A stretch of 64,000 nt of DNA from a bacterium (GCA_016125005.1 WGMQ01000038.1:1-64000), one strand, 5' to 3'; numbered from the stretch's first letter, positions 15,841-25,128 are shown. The notes: generated by a model from the letters alone, not told the origin. Translations and numbers: made by a program.

Positions 15841-17392
15841 GAAACCTCTTCAGCGCCGCCAGCTTCGTTCGCATGGCCCTGAAGGGAACCAGCAGGCGCT
15901 GCAGCGGCCAGTAGGGCCGGTGTGGATCGAAAATTCCGCTTCCATAGCGCCAGAAGCTCGATGTGCCGTACCGTAAGTTCACGCGGAATGGCTTCAGCCG
16001 CCTTTCCCTGCCATTGAGCCCGTCGATGACCGCGCAGAGCGAACCCGTCCGGGCCAGCAATCCTTCCACCTCGCCGAGCGAGGCTCCGAGATGCTCGGCC
16101 AGAAGGTCGTTGCGCAGACGCGCGATTGCCACGCGATGCGCTTCCGTCTCGGCTTCCATGCCAAGATCACACTCGGTGTCGAAGCCCTGCGAGCGGCGGT
16201 TGAGGTTGGATGAACCGAGCCGTATGAACCAGTCGTCAATGATGACCAGCTTGGAATGGACGAGGATCTCGCAGTCCCCGCCGGCGCTGTCCGAGATGAC
16301 CGGATAGCCGATCCGCAGCCGATTGTACCTGTCGGACTTTTCCAGTCGCTGTATGGCCCGGTTGCGGCCGAACCCCATTGTCCATTGCTCGAAGATGCCC
16401 CGCATGTGCTTTGTAGTAATAATTGCAACGTCCGGCCCATCCTTCTCACGCAGACGCGAGCACAGCCGCTCGACGACGGTCGAGGATGCCAGATACTGGG
16501 TCTCGATATAGATCGTCCGCTTTCCCGCATCGACGATGTCACAGATCAGGCGCAATGGCTCGGTGCGCCGCTCATGGCCGTTGATGCCCGGTTCGGCGAG
16601 CGCCACGCCCACAGGGCAGTCGCTTATGTCCGGCTCGGCCGGACGGATACCCTCCGGCGACGTCCCGGCCTCGGGCGGCACTTCCTCGCCGATGCCGAAC
16701 AGCCACCGTCGACGGGCGACATCGGCGAGCACCCTCGCCGCGGCGCCGGTCACTCTTGCCTGGATGTCATGAACGGGCGAATAGGATTCGCCTTTCGAAT
16801 CCCGCCGTGCGCTGTCATCGAACCGGTGCTTCCGGGTGTCCCATCGCCCGGAGGTCAGATCAATGCCGCCGACGAAGCCGACGGCGTCGTCGATGCAGAC
16901 GATCTTCTGGTGGTGCGAAGCCCTCACCGGATGTTCGGTGTCATAGCGCATGTGGACGCGCGGATGATCGGACCAGCTTGATTTGGAAAGATAGGGCGTC
17001 AGGCCATGGGAATAGAACGGCCCCTCCGCCCAAACCAGGATCCGTACGACAAGTTCCTCGTGCTGTTCCACGAGCGACCGCAGATAGGCGCTCAGCCTCT
17101 CCTGGGGATGCAGATCTGGACGTTGCAGGGTGATGTCGGAATCGAAATCCCAGCCGACGATCCAGACCGATTTTCGCGCAAAGTCCAGATCCGCCCTCAG
17201 TTCGCGGAAATATGTGTCGCCGTCGATGAGGAACCGCACTGTCGCGGCGCGGGAACGGCGCCAGACATTCTCGCCCTGCTCCAGGATTGACGGGAAACTC
17301 GTCCTACCCCCTTCACCGCTCGCTCCCGTGCTTTCCACCGGCGCGACAGCGTGATGCGAAACATGCCGAGCCATCAATGTCGGGTCCGGCAT
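15833..17392 (-). CDS. Phospholipase D-like protein (cardiolipin synthase B type)
   Basis: A 519-residue protein with two HKD catalytic motifs: H161-x-K163-x4-D168 (HHQKIVCIDDAVGFVGG) and H379-x-K381-x4-D386 (HSKLVIIDDWFIRLGSSN). Two-HKD enzymes of this length make cardiolipin or hydrolyse phosphatidyl esters. There is no N-terminal membrane helix, which favours the ClsB-like/soluble branch over ClsA. Together with the EEP and YbhN genes it reconstructs the E. coli ybhN-clsB-ybhP association in another orientation. Its start lies 3 bases after the stop of the small upstream gene, so they share a transcript. M7 (MARHVSHH) is an alternative start. Confidence 0.88.
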   Translation of the reverse strand: MPDPTLMARHVSHHAVAPVESTGASGEGGRTSFPSILEQGENVWRRSRAATVRFLIDGDTYFRELRADLDFARKSVWIVGWDFDSDITLQRPDLHPQERLSAYLRSLVEQHEELVVRILVWAEGPFYSHGLTPYLSKSSWSDHPRVHMRYDTEHPVRASHHQKIVCIDDAVGFVGGIDLTSGRWDTRKHRFDDSARRDSKGESYSPVHDIQARVTGAAARVLADVARRRWLFGIGEEVPPEAGTSPEGIRPAEPDISDCPVGVALAEPGINGHERRTEPLRLICDIVDAGKRTIYIETQYLASSTVVERLCSRLREKDGPDVAIITTKHMRGIFEQWTMGFGRNRAIQRLEKSDRYNRLRIGYPVISDSAGGDCEILVHSKLVIIDDWFIRLGSSNLNRRSQGFDTECDLGMEAETEAHRVAIARLRNDLLAEHLGASLGEVEGLLARTGSLCAVIDGLNGRERRLKPFRVNLRYGTSSFWRYGSGIFDPHRPYWPLQRLLVPFRAMRTKLAALKRFLM

Positions 17393-17394
17393 TT

Positions 17395-17619
17395 TCAGTC
17401 GCGATCATTCGCAATCTTGTTGCTCTCGTGGTCCTGAAGCTGGTCGGTTTCGACGCGCTTGCTGTCGAGTCCACGCGTGCGGGAATGCTGCGACTTGTCG
17501 CGATTGGAGAGGGTCTGGTTCTCGCCGATCTCCTCGATATCGGCGATGGTCCGGGCGCCGGAGCCGTCGCCCTTGCCCTGCGATCCGGCCCCCATGTGCT
17601 TCTTGTCAGCATTGGCCAT
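17395..17619 (-). CDS. Small hydrophilic hypothetical protein, 74 aa
   Basis: A 74-residue, extremely hydrophilic protein (MANADKKHMGAGSQGKGDGS, then ADIEEIGENQTLSNRDKSQH) that looks disordered. AAGGGAG lies about 11 bases before the ATG. It is immediately upstream of the phospholipase D gene. I recognise the style of short rhizobial stress proteins but no named family. A GGAAC...GATT pair at 17664-17688 is a weak promoter candidate only. Confidence 0.6.
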   Translation of the reverse strand: MANADKKHMGAGSQGKGDGSGARTIADIEEIGENQTLSNRDKSQHSRTRGLDSKRVETDQLQDHESNKIANDRD

Positions 17620-17959
17620 GAAAAGACAAACTCCCTTTCTCCAAGTTGGGTGTACTCATGCCCAATCCGGCAGAACCGGTTTAGTTCCAGCCGACGAAGG
17701 CGATGGCGCCCGGACTTGCGCGCCCGACGTCCTGAGCCGCGGAAACGGAAGATGCGCGAAGACGCTGAAGCCACGAACTCCGCCCGACCGTCAGGCCCTG
17801 TTCCCAACGCCCTCACCAAGGCGAAATGAAAACGCTTGCCGATTTTTCCGTTCCGCCCAGCGTTCCAGGACAATGACAAGCCGGGACCGGGAAAACCGGA
17901 AAAGCAATCGGGGCAAAGCGCGCGAAGACGACGGCATATGCATCCTGCTGACGATCAAG

Positions 17960-18127
17960 GATGCGACCGAAACAGCGAGGACGAATTCAGTCTCAAGCAT
18001 CGCAGACCGGGGACGGACGGACGGCTGGACGATCTCGCGGGCGGTCCCGGTCGTCGACAAAGGTGGGGAGGTGACAGAGTCGTTCGGAGCCGCGACCGAT
18101 GTCGCCGCGCAGTGGCTGTGGACCTAG
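17960..18127 (+). pseudogene. Possible remnant of a PAS/PAC-domain protein
   Basis: A plus-strand frame reads DGWTISRAVPVVDKGGEVTE then SFGAATDVAAQWL before a stop at 18125-18127. The last part resembles the end of a PAS/PAC domain (usually RAVPVRDEDGRV..FGAATDVTER). Nothing upstream in frame gives a complete domain, so it would be a decayed fragment. The similarity is short and may be fortuitous. Confidence 0.25.
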
Positions 18128-18361
18128 AACAACGAACGGCCAATATGGGCATTGGCGGTATCACACCCGCACGGAAACTGAAAATGGCCGCGTGAATTCT
18201 ACCGCAGGGCCCCGTTAAGAACGGGGGGATTACCGTCCTACGCAAAAACAACGCCTCGACCCGGAGCTTCCGCTCCCGCCAGCCAGCGCATTTCGGGCGA
18301 CAGATCCGCCGTTGGATGCCTCGAAATACCCCCGTTTTGCACACTTGTAATTCGATCCGCC

Positions 18362-18454
18362 ATGAGCAAGGCGAAGGTGAAGATCGGCATGGCCAATGTC
18401 GCCTGCAACATGCTCCGCTATGTCTGCCAACAGGGGCGAACCGTGCACGTATGA
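18362..18454 (+). pseudogene. C-terminal fragment of an IS5-type transposase
   Basis: A 30-codon frame reads MSKAKVKIGMANVACNMLRY and then VCQQGRTVHV before a TGA. It resembles the C-terminal segment of IS5-family transposases, which typically read KVKIGMANLAYNMRRFV. The rest of the transposase is absent. It marks an old insertion at the edge of the catabolic operon. Confidence 0.45.
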
Positions 18455-18553
18455 GCGAAGCCCGGGAGAAATCGCTCGAAACCACCCCAAACTACCGGCG
18501 GCAGGCCGAACCTCAACGGCTGAACGCCACACCCTGCCTCCTTCGTCCGGCCT

Positions 18554-19291
18554 TCATACCATGCCACCGTCGGCGCGGAGCGTCCGGCCGGTGATCCAGC
18601 CGGAATCCGCGGAGACCAGCATGGCGATGGCGCCGGCGATATCCGCGGGTTGGCCGATGCGTCCGAGCGGGGTCTGCGCTGCAACGGCGGCGCCGCGCCC
18701 GGCCACCGCCTCGCGGGTCATGTCGGTTTCAACAAGGCCCGGCGCAACCGAGTTGACCCGGATGCGGCGCGGGCCGAGTTCCTTGGCGAAGCTCTCTGTC
18801 ATCGCAATCACTGCCGCCTTGGAAGCCGAATAGAGCGCCGAACCGGCCTGCGGGTTCTGCGCCAGCCTAGAGGAGATCGTCACGATGCGCGCTCCTTCGC
18901 CCATGCTGGGTACCGCAGCCTGAATCGACAGAAGTGTTCCGCGCAGGTTGACGTCCATGACGTCGGTAACATCCTTTTCGGTAATCTGCTCCAGCCCGCC
19001 CCAGTGGTTTATGCCTGCCGCAGTCACCAGGATGTCGAGCCTGCCAAAATTCTCCAGCGCGGCCTTGACCGCGGCTTCGGCAGTTTCCCTTTTTCTCACG
19101 TCACCACCCGAGATCACGGCGCGTCCCCCGGATGTACCGATGGTATCGGCCACCTTCTGGGCGTCGGCCCGCGCGGTCCCGTAGCCTATCACCACCGCCG
19201 CGCCGCGACTGGCCAACAGCTTGGCGGTTTCCGCGCCGATACCGCGTGAAGCACCGGTAACCCAGGCGACCTGTCCGTCGAGCGTTTTCAA
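18554..19291 (-). CDS. SDR family oxidoreductase
   Basis: A 245-residue short-chain dehydrogenase. NAD(P) loop TGASRGIG (about 12-19), VTAAGINH (NNAG-equivalent, about 88-95), catalytic Ser in ISSRLAQN and Tyr/Lys in YSASK (about 151-155), and PGLVETDMTR (about 184-193) are in place. It is the last gene of the minus-strand operon that runs from 25899. It probably oxidises or reduces a hydroxy/keto intermediate of that pathway. The start codon is TTG at 19291, with GGGGA just upstream. Substrate unknown. Confidence 0.88.
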   Translation of the reverse strand: MKTLDGQVAWVTGASRGIGAETAKLLASRGAAVVIGYGTARADAQKVADTIGTSGGRAVISGGDVRKRETAEAAVKAALENFGRLDILVTAAGINHWGGLEQITEKDVTDVMDVNLRGTLLSIQAAVPSMGEGARIVTISSRLAQNPQAGSALYSASKAAVIAMTESFAKELGPRRIRVNSVAPGLVETDMTREAVAGRGAAVAAQTPLGRIGQPADIAGAIAMLVSADSGWITGRTLRADGGMV

Positions 19292-19380
19292 TCCAGTTCC
19301 CCTTGTTCATAAATGTTTCGACGATTCAGTCGGCGCGGCATCCGCGAGGTTGCTGTGCCTGTCGGGGCACGATCATGCGG

Positions 19381-20313
19381 TCAGAAAGCCACCTTGTCGG
19401 CCCCCTTGAGATCCAAGATCTCCCGCGCTTCGTCGGGCGTCGCCACTTCCATTCCAAGCGACTCCACCAACTGCCGCGCCAGCGTCACCTGTTCGGCATT
19501 GGATTTCGCCAGCCGCCCCGGCCCGGCCCAAAGCGAATCCTCCAGTCCGACGCGAAGGTTGCCCCCCATCAGAACCGATTGCAGCGCGATCGGCATCTGG
19601 TTTCGCCCCGCGCCGAGCACGGACCATTGGTATTCCTCGCCGAACAGCCGGTCCGCCGTGCGCTTCATGTGCATGACATCTTCGGGATGGCCGCCGATCC
19701 CTCCGAGAATTCCGAATACGCTCTGAATAAAGACGGGCGGCTCGATCAGGCCCCGCTCGACGAAATGCGCGCAGGTATAGAGATGGCCGATGTCGTAGCA
19801 TTCCACTTCGAACCGGGTGTCGTTTTCGGCGCAGGTGGTCAGGATGTTCTCTATATCGCCGAATGTGTTGCGGAAGATCCGGTCGCGTGAGCCCTCCAGG
19901 TATTCGCGCTCCCAGGCATGTTCGAACTCGGTGAACCGCTCCAACATCGGGTAAAGACCGAAATTCATCGACCCCATGTTCAGCGAGGCGACCTCTGGCT
20001 TGAACTGGGCGACCGGGCGCAGGCGTTCCGCGATCGTCATTGTCGACGCGCCCCCGGTGGTGATGTTCAGCACGCAGTTTGTGCGCTGTTTGATGATTGG
20101 AAGGAATTCGGCAAACCGTTCAGGCGACTGGTCCGGCGCGCCGTTCTGAGGATCCCTGGCGTGCAAGTGGACGATCGAGGCGCCGGCTTCGGCGGCACCG
20201 ATTGCCGCCTCGGCGATCTCCTGCGGCGTCACCGGAAGGTATGGCGACATCGACGGCGTGTGTATTGATCCCGTGACGGCACAGGTGACGATGACTTTAC
20301 GTTTCCTTGGCAT
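19381..20313 (-). CDS. BKACE (DUF849) beta-keto acid cleavage enzyme
   Basis: A 310-residue BKACE enzyme, the family founded on 3-keto-5-aminohexanoate cleavage enzyme (Kce). These zinc enzymes condense a beta-keto acid with acetyl-CoA to give acetoacetate and a new CoA ester. The N-terminal VTCAVTGSIHTPSMSPYLPV and the zinc-binding HLHAR (His 49, His 51) are clear; GLEDSLWAGPGRLAKSNAEQ (about 265-284) is the conserved C-terminal signature. AAGGAAGG precedes the ATG. In this operon it would process a beta-keto acid derived from the TRAP-imported substrate. Which keto acid cannot be read from sequence. Confidence 0.9.
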   Translation of the reverse strand: MPRKRKVIVTCAVTGSIHTPSMSPYLPVTPQEIAEAAIGAAEAGASIVHLHARDPQNGAPDQSPERFAEFLPIIKQRTNCVLNITTGGASTMTIAERLRPVAQFKPEVASLNMGSMNFGLYPMLERFTEFEHAWEREYLEGSRDRIFRNTFGDIENILTTCAENDTRFEVECYDIGHLYTCAHFVERGLIEPPVFIQSVFGILGGIGGHPEDVMHMKRTADRLFGEEYQWSVLGAGRNQMPIALQSVLMGGNLRVGLEDSLWAGPGRLAKSNAEQVTLARQLVESLGMEVATPDEAREILDLKGADKVAF

Positions 20314-20332
20314 CGGCGCCTTCCTTTTTGAA

Positions 20333-21613
20333 CTATTTGACTGGAATGAATGCGTTGGGCAGCGCCAGTGTAAGCGCCGGAATGAAGGCGACCAGCATTA
20401 ACACGACCAGACAGATCGCAATCAGGGGCAACGCCTCGCGGATAATTCGCGGCAAGGGTTCGCCCGACGCCGCCGCCACGATGAAGAGCTGGATGCCGAC
20501 CGGTGGCGTCGCCATTCCGATCACCACGTTGAGCACCACCATCGCACCGAAATGAACCGGCTCCATCCCGATGAGCCCGCCCAGTTTCAGCAGGATGGGC
20601 ATCGTCAGGATGAGGATCGAAATGGGCTCAAGGAACATCCCGAGAATCAGCAGGAACAGGTTGAGCAGCAAGAGGATCGCTATCTTGTTCTCCGTGATCA
20701 GCAGGATCGATTCCGTGATCCGCGTAGGCACCTGTTCCAGCGTGAAGACGAACGCCACGATTGAGGCCATCGAGGTGATGAACAGGATCGAGGACGAGAC
20801 CACCGCGGTCGAGACCAGGGCCGTCCAAATCCGCGCTGGCGTGAGATCCCGATAGATCGTTCCGACGATCAGCGCATAGGCAACGGCCACGGCCGCGGCT
20901 TCGGTCGGTGTGAAGATGCCGCCCTTGATGCCCACGATTATGATCAGAGGAAGAAACAGTGCAGGCAATGCGCGGATGATGGCCGTTCCCCGATCCGCCA
21001 TCGGGACGCGTTCGGAAACCGGAAAATTATCGCGGGCCGCGCGCCAGGTTGCATAGGTCAGGAACCCGCAGATCAGCATGATCCCGGGCACGACCCCGGC
21101 CATGAACAGCTGCCCGATCGACGTGCCCGAGAGGACGCCATAGATGATCATGGTGATCGAAGGCGGGATGATCGGACCGACCAACGAACTGACGCCAACC
21201 AGTGCAGCGGCATAGGCCGAAGGAATGCCCTGCTTTTTCATCGTGGGTATCAGGATCGAACCCAGAGCCGCCGCCTCGGCATTGGCGCTTCCCGATATGC
21301 CCGCGAAGAACCCTGCCGACAGGACGGTTACATTCGACATGCCGCCGCGGCGGTGCCCCACGCAGACCTTGGCGAAGGTCACGATGCGGTCGGTGATGCC
21401 GCCGACATTCATCAACGTCCCGGCCAGCAGGAACAGCGGTATCGTGAGAAGCACGAACTGATCCACCCCAGCCATCATCCGTTGTGGCAACTGCAGCATC
21501 ATGGCGCCGTTTCCCGATAGCCAGAGAAAGGCCATGCCCCCGATACCGAGCGCCAGAGCGATCGGTACGCCGGTCACCAGCAGAACGGCGAATATTCCGA
21601 AAAAACCGCCCAT
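20333..21613 (-). CDS. TRAP transporter large permease (DctM family)
   Basis: A 426-residue DctM-type permease with about twelve helices, the normal family length. Characteristic segments: PLFLLAGTLMN (about 61-71), SGSANAEAAALGSILIPTMK (about 106-125), GPIIPPSITMIIYG (about 146-159) and GMATPPVGIQLFIVA (about 371-385). It carries out sodium-driven uptake of an organic acid delivered by the periplasmic protein encoded upstream. Its ATG directly follows the DctQ stop. It is part of the minus-strand operon. Confidence 0.93.
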   Translation of the reverse strand: MGGFFGIFAVLLVTGVPIALALGIGGMAFLWLSGNGAMMLQLPQRMMAGVDQFVLLTIPLFLLAGTLMNVGGITDRIVTFAKVCVGHRRGGMSNVTVLSAGFFAGISGSANAEAAALGSILIPTMKKQGIPSAYAAALVGVSSLVGPIIPPSITMIIYGVLSGTSIGQLFMAGVVPGIMLICGFLTYATWRAARDNFPVSERVPMADRGTAIIRALPALFLPLIIIVGIKGGIFTPTEAAAVAVAYALIVGTIYRDLTPARIWTALVSTAVVSSSILFITSMASIVAFVFTLEQVPTRITESILLITENKIAILLLLNLFLLILGMFLEPISILILTMPILLKLGGLIGMEPVHFGAMVVLNVVIGMATPPVGIQLFIVAAASGEPLPRIIREALPLIAICLVVLMLVAFIPALTLALPNAFIPVK

Positions 21614-21614
21614 C

Positions 21615-22214
21615 CTACTGATGTCCTCCGATGTCAGTCACCGGCGGCAACCCGTCTTGCCCTGCCCTATGCCGCAGCATCGAGACGACAAGGTCGGCCA
21701 TGATATGCAGCGTCAGCAACGCGGCGCCGATCGGCACCGACACGTAGACCCACTTGACCGAAACCCCGGCATTGTTGCCGGTGATCGAGGACCAGATGAA
21801 ATCCAGCGCCGGTATCTTTTGCCGATCGAAGCGCGAGGCGTAGTCAAATCCCTGATCGACGATCACAACCAGAAATATCAGTATCGGCACTGCGGTCACG
21901 CATTTGAGGATCAGGCGCGCGCGCGGGCTGAGCATATAGGGCAGCAGGTCGAGCATCACGAACTCTCCTCGTTGATAGGCGACGCCTAGGAGGAGAAACG
22001 TCTGCCATAGCAACAGATAACGACAGAGTTCTTCTGCCCAGATCAGCGAACCGGAAAACAAGTAGCGTGCCGCGACCTGAGCGATCATCACGACGAGGAT
22101 TATTGCCATGCTGACCCCGGCGAGGCTTTCAATGGTTCGGGCATAGATCCCGAACCACCGAAACCACCGCGGGAGGACTGGACGGCCATCGGCGCGTCTC
22201 GCTTCCATTGCCAC
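21615..22214 (-). CDS. TRAP transporter small permease (DctQ family)
   Basis: A 199-residue four-helix DctQ-type subunit. The hallmark SLIWAEELCRYLLLWQTFLL (about residues 55-74) is the conserved W-x-E-E-x-x-R-Y/F segment. It bridges DctM and the binding protein. The reading frame starts at a GTG (22214); the ATG at 22208 two codons later is equally possible. It lies 12 bases after the binding-protein gene. Confidence 0.9.
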   Translation of the reverse strand: MAMEARRADGRPVLPRWFRWFGIYARTIESLAGVSMAIILVVMIAQVAARYLFSGSLIWAEELCRYLLLWQTFLLLGVAYQRGEFVMLDLLPYMLSPRARLILKCVTAVPILIFLVVIVDQGFDYASRFDRQKIPALDFIWSSITGNNAGVSVKWVYVSVPIGAALLTLHIMADLVVSMLRHRAGQDGLPPVTDIGGHQ

Positions 22215-22226
22215 GATCCGCCTTGC

Positions 22227-23237
22227 TCAGGCGGAGGTCTGCGCGGCGATCACGAAATCGGCGATCAGCGGCGATTTCGTGCTCCACTGCTCAACGATCG
22301 GCGCGACCTTCGACTTCATAGCCTCCAGCCCCTCCAGTTCCATGATCTCCACACCCTTCGCCTTCAGTTCTGCACGACCGTCCAGGTCCTGCTTCGCCGT
22401 GTAGTCGAGCGTCGGCTGAACGGAATCCCGGCCGGCCTTACGGATTGCTTCCTGCAATTCCGAGGAAAGTCCTTCGAAGAAGGCGCCGTTCACACAGGTC
22501 ACGTTGTGCCATGGATAATGGCCTGTCAGCGTGAAGTGCTTTGCGACTTCCCACAGGTTTTCGCCCAACATCGAAGAGACGTTGATTTCACAGGCGTCGA
22601 TGGTCCCGGTTTCCAGCGCGCCGTAGACCTCGCCGTAAGGCAGGCCGACGGGGCTGACGCCGACGGTTTCCCAGATGATCTTGTGAAGCTCCAGCGGTAC
22701 GATTCGCGTCTTGAGCCCGACGAAATCGGCGGTTGTCCGCACCGGTTTGGAGACGCTGGCAAAATGGCGCTGGCCGATATCCGTTGTTTGCAGGCCGAGG
22801 ATGCCACCGTCCATGAGGCTCTCATTGATCGCGTCGCCTTCGGGGCTCAGCGCCATTTTCGCAAAGTGATTGTAGTCCTTTATGAGGAACGGCAACTGAT
22901 AGGCATCCAGCGCGACCTGGCCGGTCACGATCGAAATCGTGGAGCCGCTGCCGCCGCAGAATTCCAGCGTGCCGGCGACACAGCTTTCGACGCCTTGCCG
23001 GTCATCGCCCAGTTGACGGTTCGGAAAAATCTGAAGGTCGAAAGCGCCTGGGACAAGCGCTTCCAGAGACTTCTTGAATTCAAGGGCCGCTATGTGACCC
23101 GGGTGAATCTCGTTGGCGGCATGTCCCAGGCGAACCTTCATGGCCCGCGCGCGTGCCAGGTTTGGCGCCGCCAGCGTCACAGCCGCTGCGGCGGCTCCGG
23201 TCTTGATCAGTTCGCGCCTCGTAAATCCAGTCGTCAT
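22227..23237 (-). CDS. TRAP transporter substrate-binding protein (DctP family)
   Basis: A 336-residue periplasmic solute-binding protein. The N-terminus FTRRELIKTGAAAAAVTLAA, ending in ARARA, is a twin-arginine (Tat) signal rather than a plain Sec signal. The mature part starts MKVRLGHAANEIHPGH and contains the DctP hallmarks FPNRQLGDDRQGVESCVAGT and GLKTRIVPLELHK, including the carboxylate-binding Arg. Ligands of the family are mainly carboxylic acids. ATG 23237 has GGGAGGA before it; the longer frame to 23285 is unlikely. Confidence 0.92.
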   Translation of the reverse strand: MTTGFTRRELIKTGAAAAAVTLAAPNLARARAMKVRLGHAANEIHPGHIAALEFKKSLEALVPGAFDLQIFPNRQLGDDRQGVESCVAGTLEFCGGSGSTISIVTGQVALDAYQLPFLIKDYNHFAKMALSPEGDAINESLMDGGILGLQTTDIGQRHFASVSKPVRTTADFVGLKTRIVPLELHKIIWETVGVSPVGLPYGEVYGALETGTIDACEINVSSMLGENLWEVAKHFTLTGHYPWHNVTCVNGAFFEGLSSELQEAIRKAGRDSVQPTLDYTAKQDLDGRAELKAKGVEIMELEGLEAMKSKVAPIVEQWSTKSPLIADFVIAAQTSA

Positions 23238-23284
23238 GTCTTCCTCCCGGTTTCGTTGTATGGTCCTCACACCGTTGTTCGGCA

Positions 23285-24199
23285 TCAGGCCAGGTTCAGT
23301 AGTCTCGCTGCATTATCTCCAACCAGCTTGCGAATGTCGGAATGGGGAAACTGCAGATCCAGCAACATCCTGACGATGGTGCGGAATCCTTCGATCGGGC
23401 GCGGCGAGCCGCGCAGGCCGAGATCCGAAGACAGCACGGTCCGGTCGACGCCCGCCACTTCGATGTAGTGTGCCAGGTCGTCGGGGCCGAAAAGCTTGCC
23501 CGAGCCTTCGGTCCACATGGCAATGGAATGTTCCATGTACGCGCCCAGTTCGACCATCGCGCGCATGTCATCGTCCGTTGCCCCGACGATGTAGGTCGGA
23601 TGATTGACAAGCATCTTCTTGACGCCGCGCTTGCCGGCTTCCTCGAAGACAAGGATCAGTTCGCTGGCCGGAAGGTGGCCGCCGGAAAGGATAATGTCGC
23701 CTTCCGCGATCAGGTCGAGCACCTCCTTGACCGCATCAAGCAGTCTGCCCGATCCGTCCAGCGCGGAAAGGCCTTCGGGCGGCAGCATACGCCTTGTGGT
23801 CTTGGGGAACGTCTTGCCCTGGCCGGCCTGCTGGTCGATGTGGTTCTGCGCCGACAGGGTCGGCAACCAGATGATCTTGGCGCCGATATTGATGGCGTGA
23901 TTGACCGCATGCGGATTGATGCCGCCGCTGGCGTTGTTCAGGGCAAGTCCGGAATACAGTTTCACATCCGTCTGGACCAGCTTCTCCAGCATCGCACAAT
24001 GGGCGACTCCCAGATAGAAATGGTCCTTGTACAGCAGTGCGCGGAACCCGGCTTCATCGGCATCCAGTAGCGCCTCGTGATGATCCAGGATGCGCGGCAT
24101 TGCAGCGGGGCCTGAGTGGCAATGCAGATCTATCGCGTCCTTCAGAAGTGTCTTGACCTCGGTTTCGCGATCCTGGTCTTGATGGGCAGTGGCTTGCAT
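23285..24199 (-). CDS. DUF6282 family amidohydrolase-like protein
   Basis: A 304-residue TIM-barrel metal hydrolase of the DUF6282 family. Metal-binding signatures: DLHCHSG (about 24-30), YKDHFY (about 58-63), SGGHLPASE (about 172-180), NHPTY (about 200-204) and SSDLG (about 258-262). The family belongs to the amidohydrolase superfamily, but its reactions are largely undefined. It sits between the cupin and the TRAP genes, suggesting it opens or hydrolyses a cyclic or lactone/amide intermediate. Signal peptide absent, so cytoplasmic. Ribosome site weak. Confidence 0.82.
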   Translation of the reverse strand: MQATAHQDQDRETEVKTLLKDAIDLHCHSGPAAMPRILDHHEALLDADEAGFRALLYKDHFYLGVAHCAMLEKLVQTDVKLYSGLALNNASGGINPHAVNHAINIGAKIIWLPTLSAQNHIDQQAGQGKTFPKTTRRMLPPEGLSALDGSGRLLDAVKEVLDLIAEGDIILSGGHLPASELILVFEEAGKRGVKKMLVNHPTYIVGATDDDMRAMVELGAYMEHSIAMWTEGSGKLFGPDDLAHYIEVAGVDRTVLSSDLGLRGSPRPIEGFRTIVRMLLDLQFPHSDIRKLVGDNAARLLNLA

Positions 24200-24209
24200 G
24201 GTGTCTCAC

Positions 24210-25115
24210 TTACGCGCTTTGCGGCATGGGATAGTCGTCGGCGTTCAGTACCCAGCCGGCCTTTTCCGAAAAATCGACGCGTGGCGGGCAAAAGATATCG
24301 ACGAGTTGGTTGCGACCCGGCTCCATCGCGCGCGTGGTGTGAATGACGGGCGGCGGGATGACATAGGCAGACGGTGACTGAACATGGTCGGCACGATCAT
24401 CGCGCCAGTCGTCCATATCGATTGTCCAGGGCCACCGGAGGTGATGAATGAAAGATCCCGAGACGGCGAGCGAACATTGCTCGAAATCGTCATGATGATG
24501 GGGCGACAGGTTGTGCGGATCGCGCGGGCCGTCGTTCGGCTCCAGGTAGTTCACCATGAACGTCGTGCAGCGGAAGATTCGCCCGAAACGTCCTTCCTCC
24601 TTCGGCACGTCCAGTGAATACTGCCGGACCTTCCAGCCTTTGGGCGGTTCCGCCCAGGGCTTGAAGTCGGGGATGTGAACCCTGTCGCGGGAATAGGCAT
24701 CGCTGTTGGTGCAGAGAGGGATCAGTTCCCTTGAATTGATCGTGAACAAGCGGCACATCGCCCCGCCCCCAACCAACTCAACACTGCTGTCGCCAGGCGG
24801 AACGAAGGCGATCGAAAATCCGGGAACGTCCACGACTTCGTTTTTCCAGGTGATCCTGGCGCCCGTCTCGGGAAGCAGCACGACATACTCGTCCGGCTGA
24901 TCCTTGCGGCCGAACACACCGCCTTGCGCGCCAGCCGTCCAGGCCAAAACGAAATTGTTGCCCCTCGTGTACCAGGTCTTGCCGTTCGGGCCGGATTCGG
25001 CGGGGTCTTCCTGATAGAAGAGACCCATCTGAGGTTCGGCCACGAGTCCTGTCGGGGCCGGTCCGCTTCCACACTTCGGCGTCAGTGCAGCGCGCGGGTC
25101 TTTCTTGTCGTACAT
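24210..25115 (-). CDS. Bicupin-like protein of unknown function
   Basis: A 301-residue protein with two cupin-like halves. The second has a metal-type motif SPHHHDDFEQ (about 204-213) followed by a distant PPPVIHTTR (about 253-261), which supply the usual histidines and Glu. The first half (about 45-135) keeps the fold pattern PGFSIAFVPPGDSSVEL without obvious metal ligands. Such bicupins can be isomerases, decarboxylases or dioxygenases. It is separated by 13 bases from the aldolase gene before it and by 10 bases from DUF6282 after it, so it is part of the pathway. The exact family is not recognised. Confidence 0.7.
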   Translation of the reverse strand: MYDKKDPRAALTPKCGSGPAPTGLVAEPQMGLFYQEDPAESGPNGKTWYTRGNNFVLAWTAGAQGGVFGRKDQPDEYVVLLPETGARITWKNEVVDVPGFSIAFVPPGDSSVELVGGGAMCRLFTINSRELIPLCTNSDAYSRDRVHIPDFKPWAEPPKGWKVRQYSLDVPKEEGRFGRIFRCTTFMVNYLEPNDGPRDPHNLSPHHHDDFEQCSLAVSGSFIHHLRWPWTIDMDDWRDDRADHVQSPSAYVIPPPVIHTTRAMEPGRNQLVDIFCPPRVDFSEKAGWVLNADDYPMPQSA

Positions 25116-25128
25116 CTCTCCCCCCTAT

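Larger units (their letters stand above)
17620..18553. other. Gene-poor stretch with decayed fragments
   Basis: About 930 bases at the junction between the stress region and the first catabolic cluster. No intact gene is supported. It contains the possible PAS remnant and the transposase C-terminal fragment listed separately. Confidence 0.5.

Noticed and set aside
17664-17688. Sigma-EcfG promoter before the 74-aa gene
   Set aside because: The -35 is perfect and the spacer is 16, but the -10 is GATT instead of NGTT.
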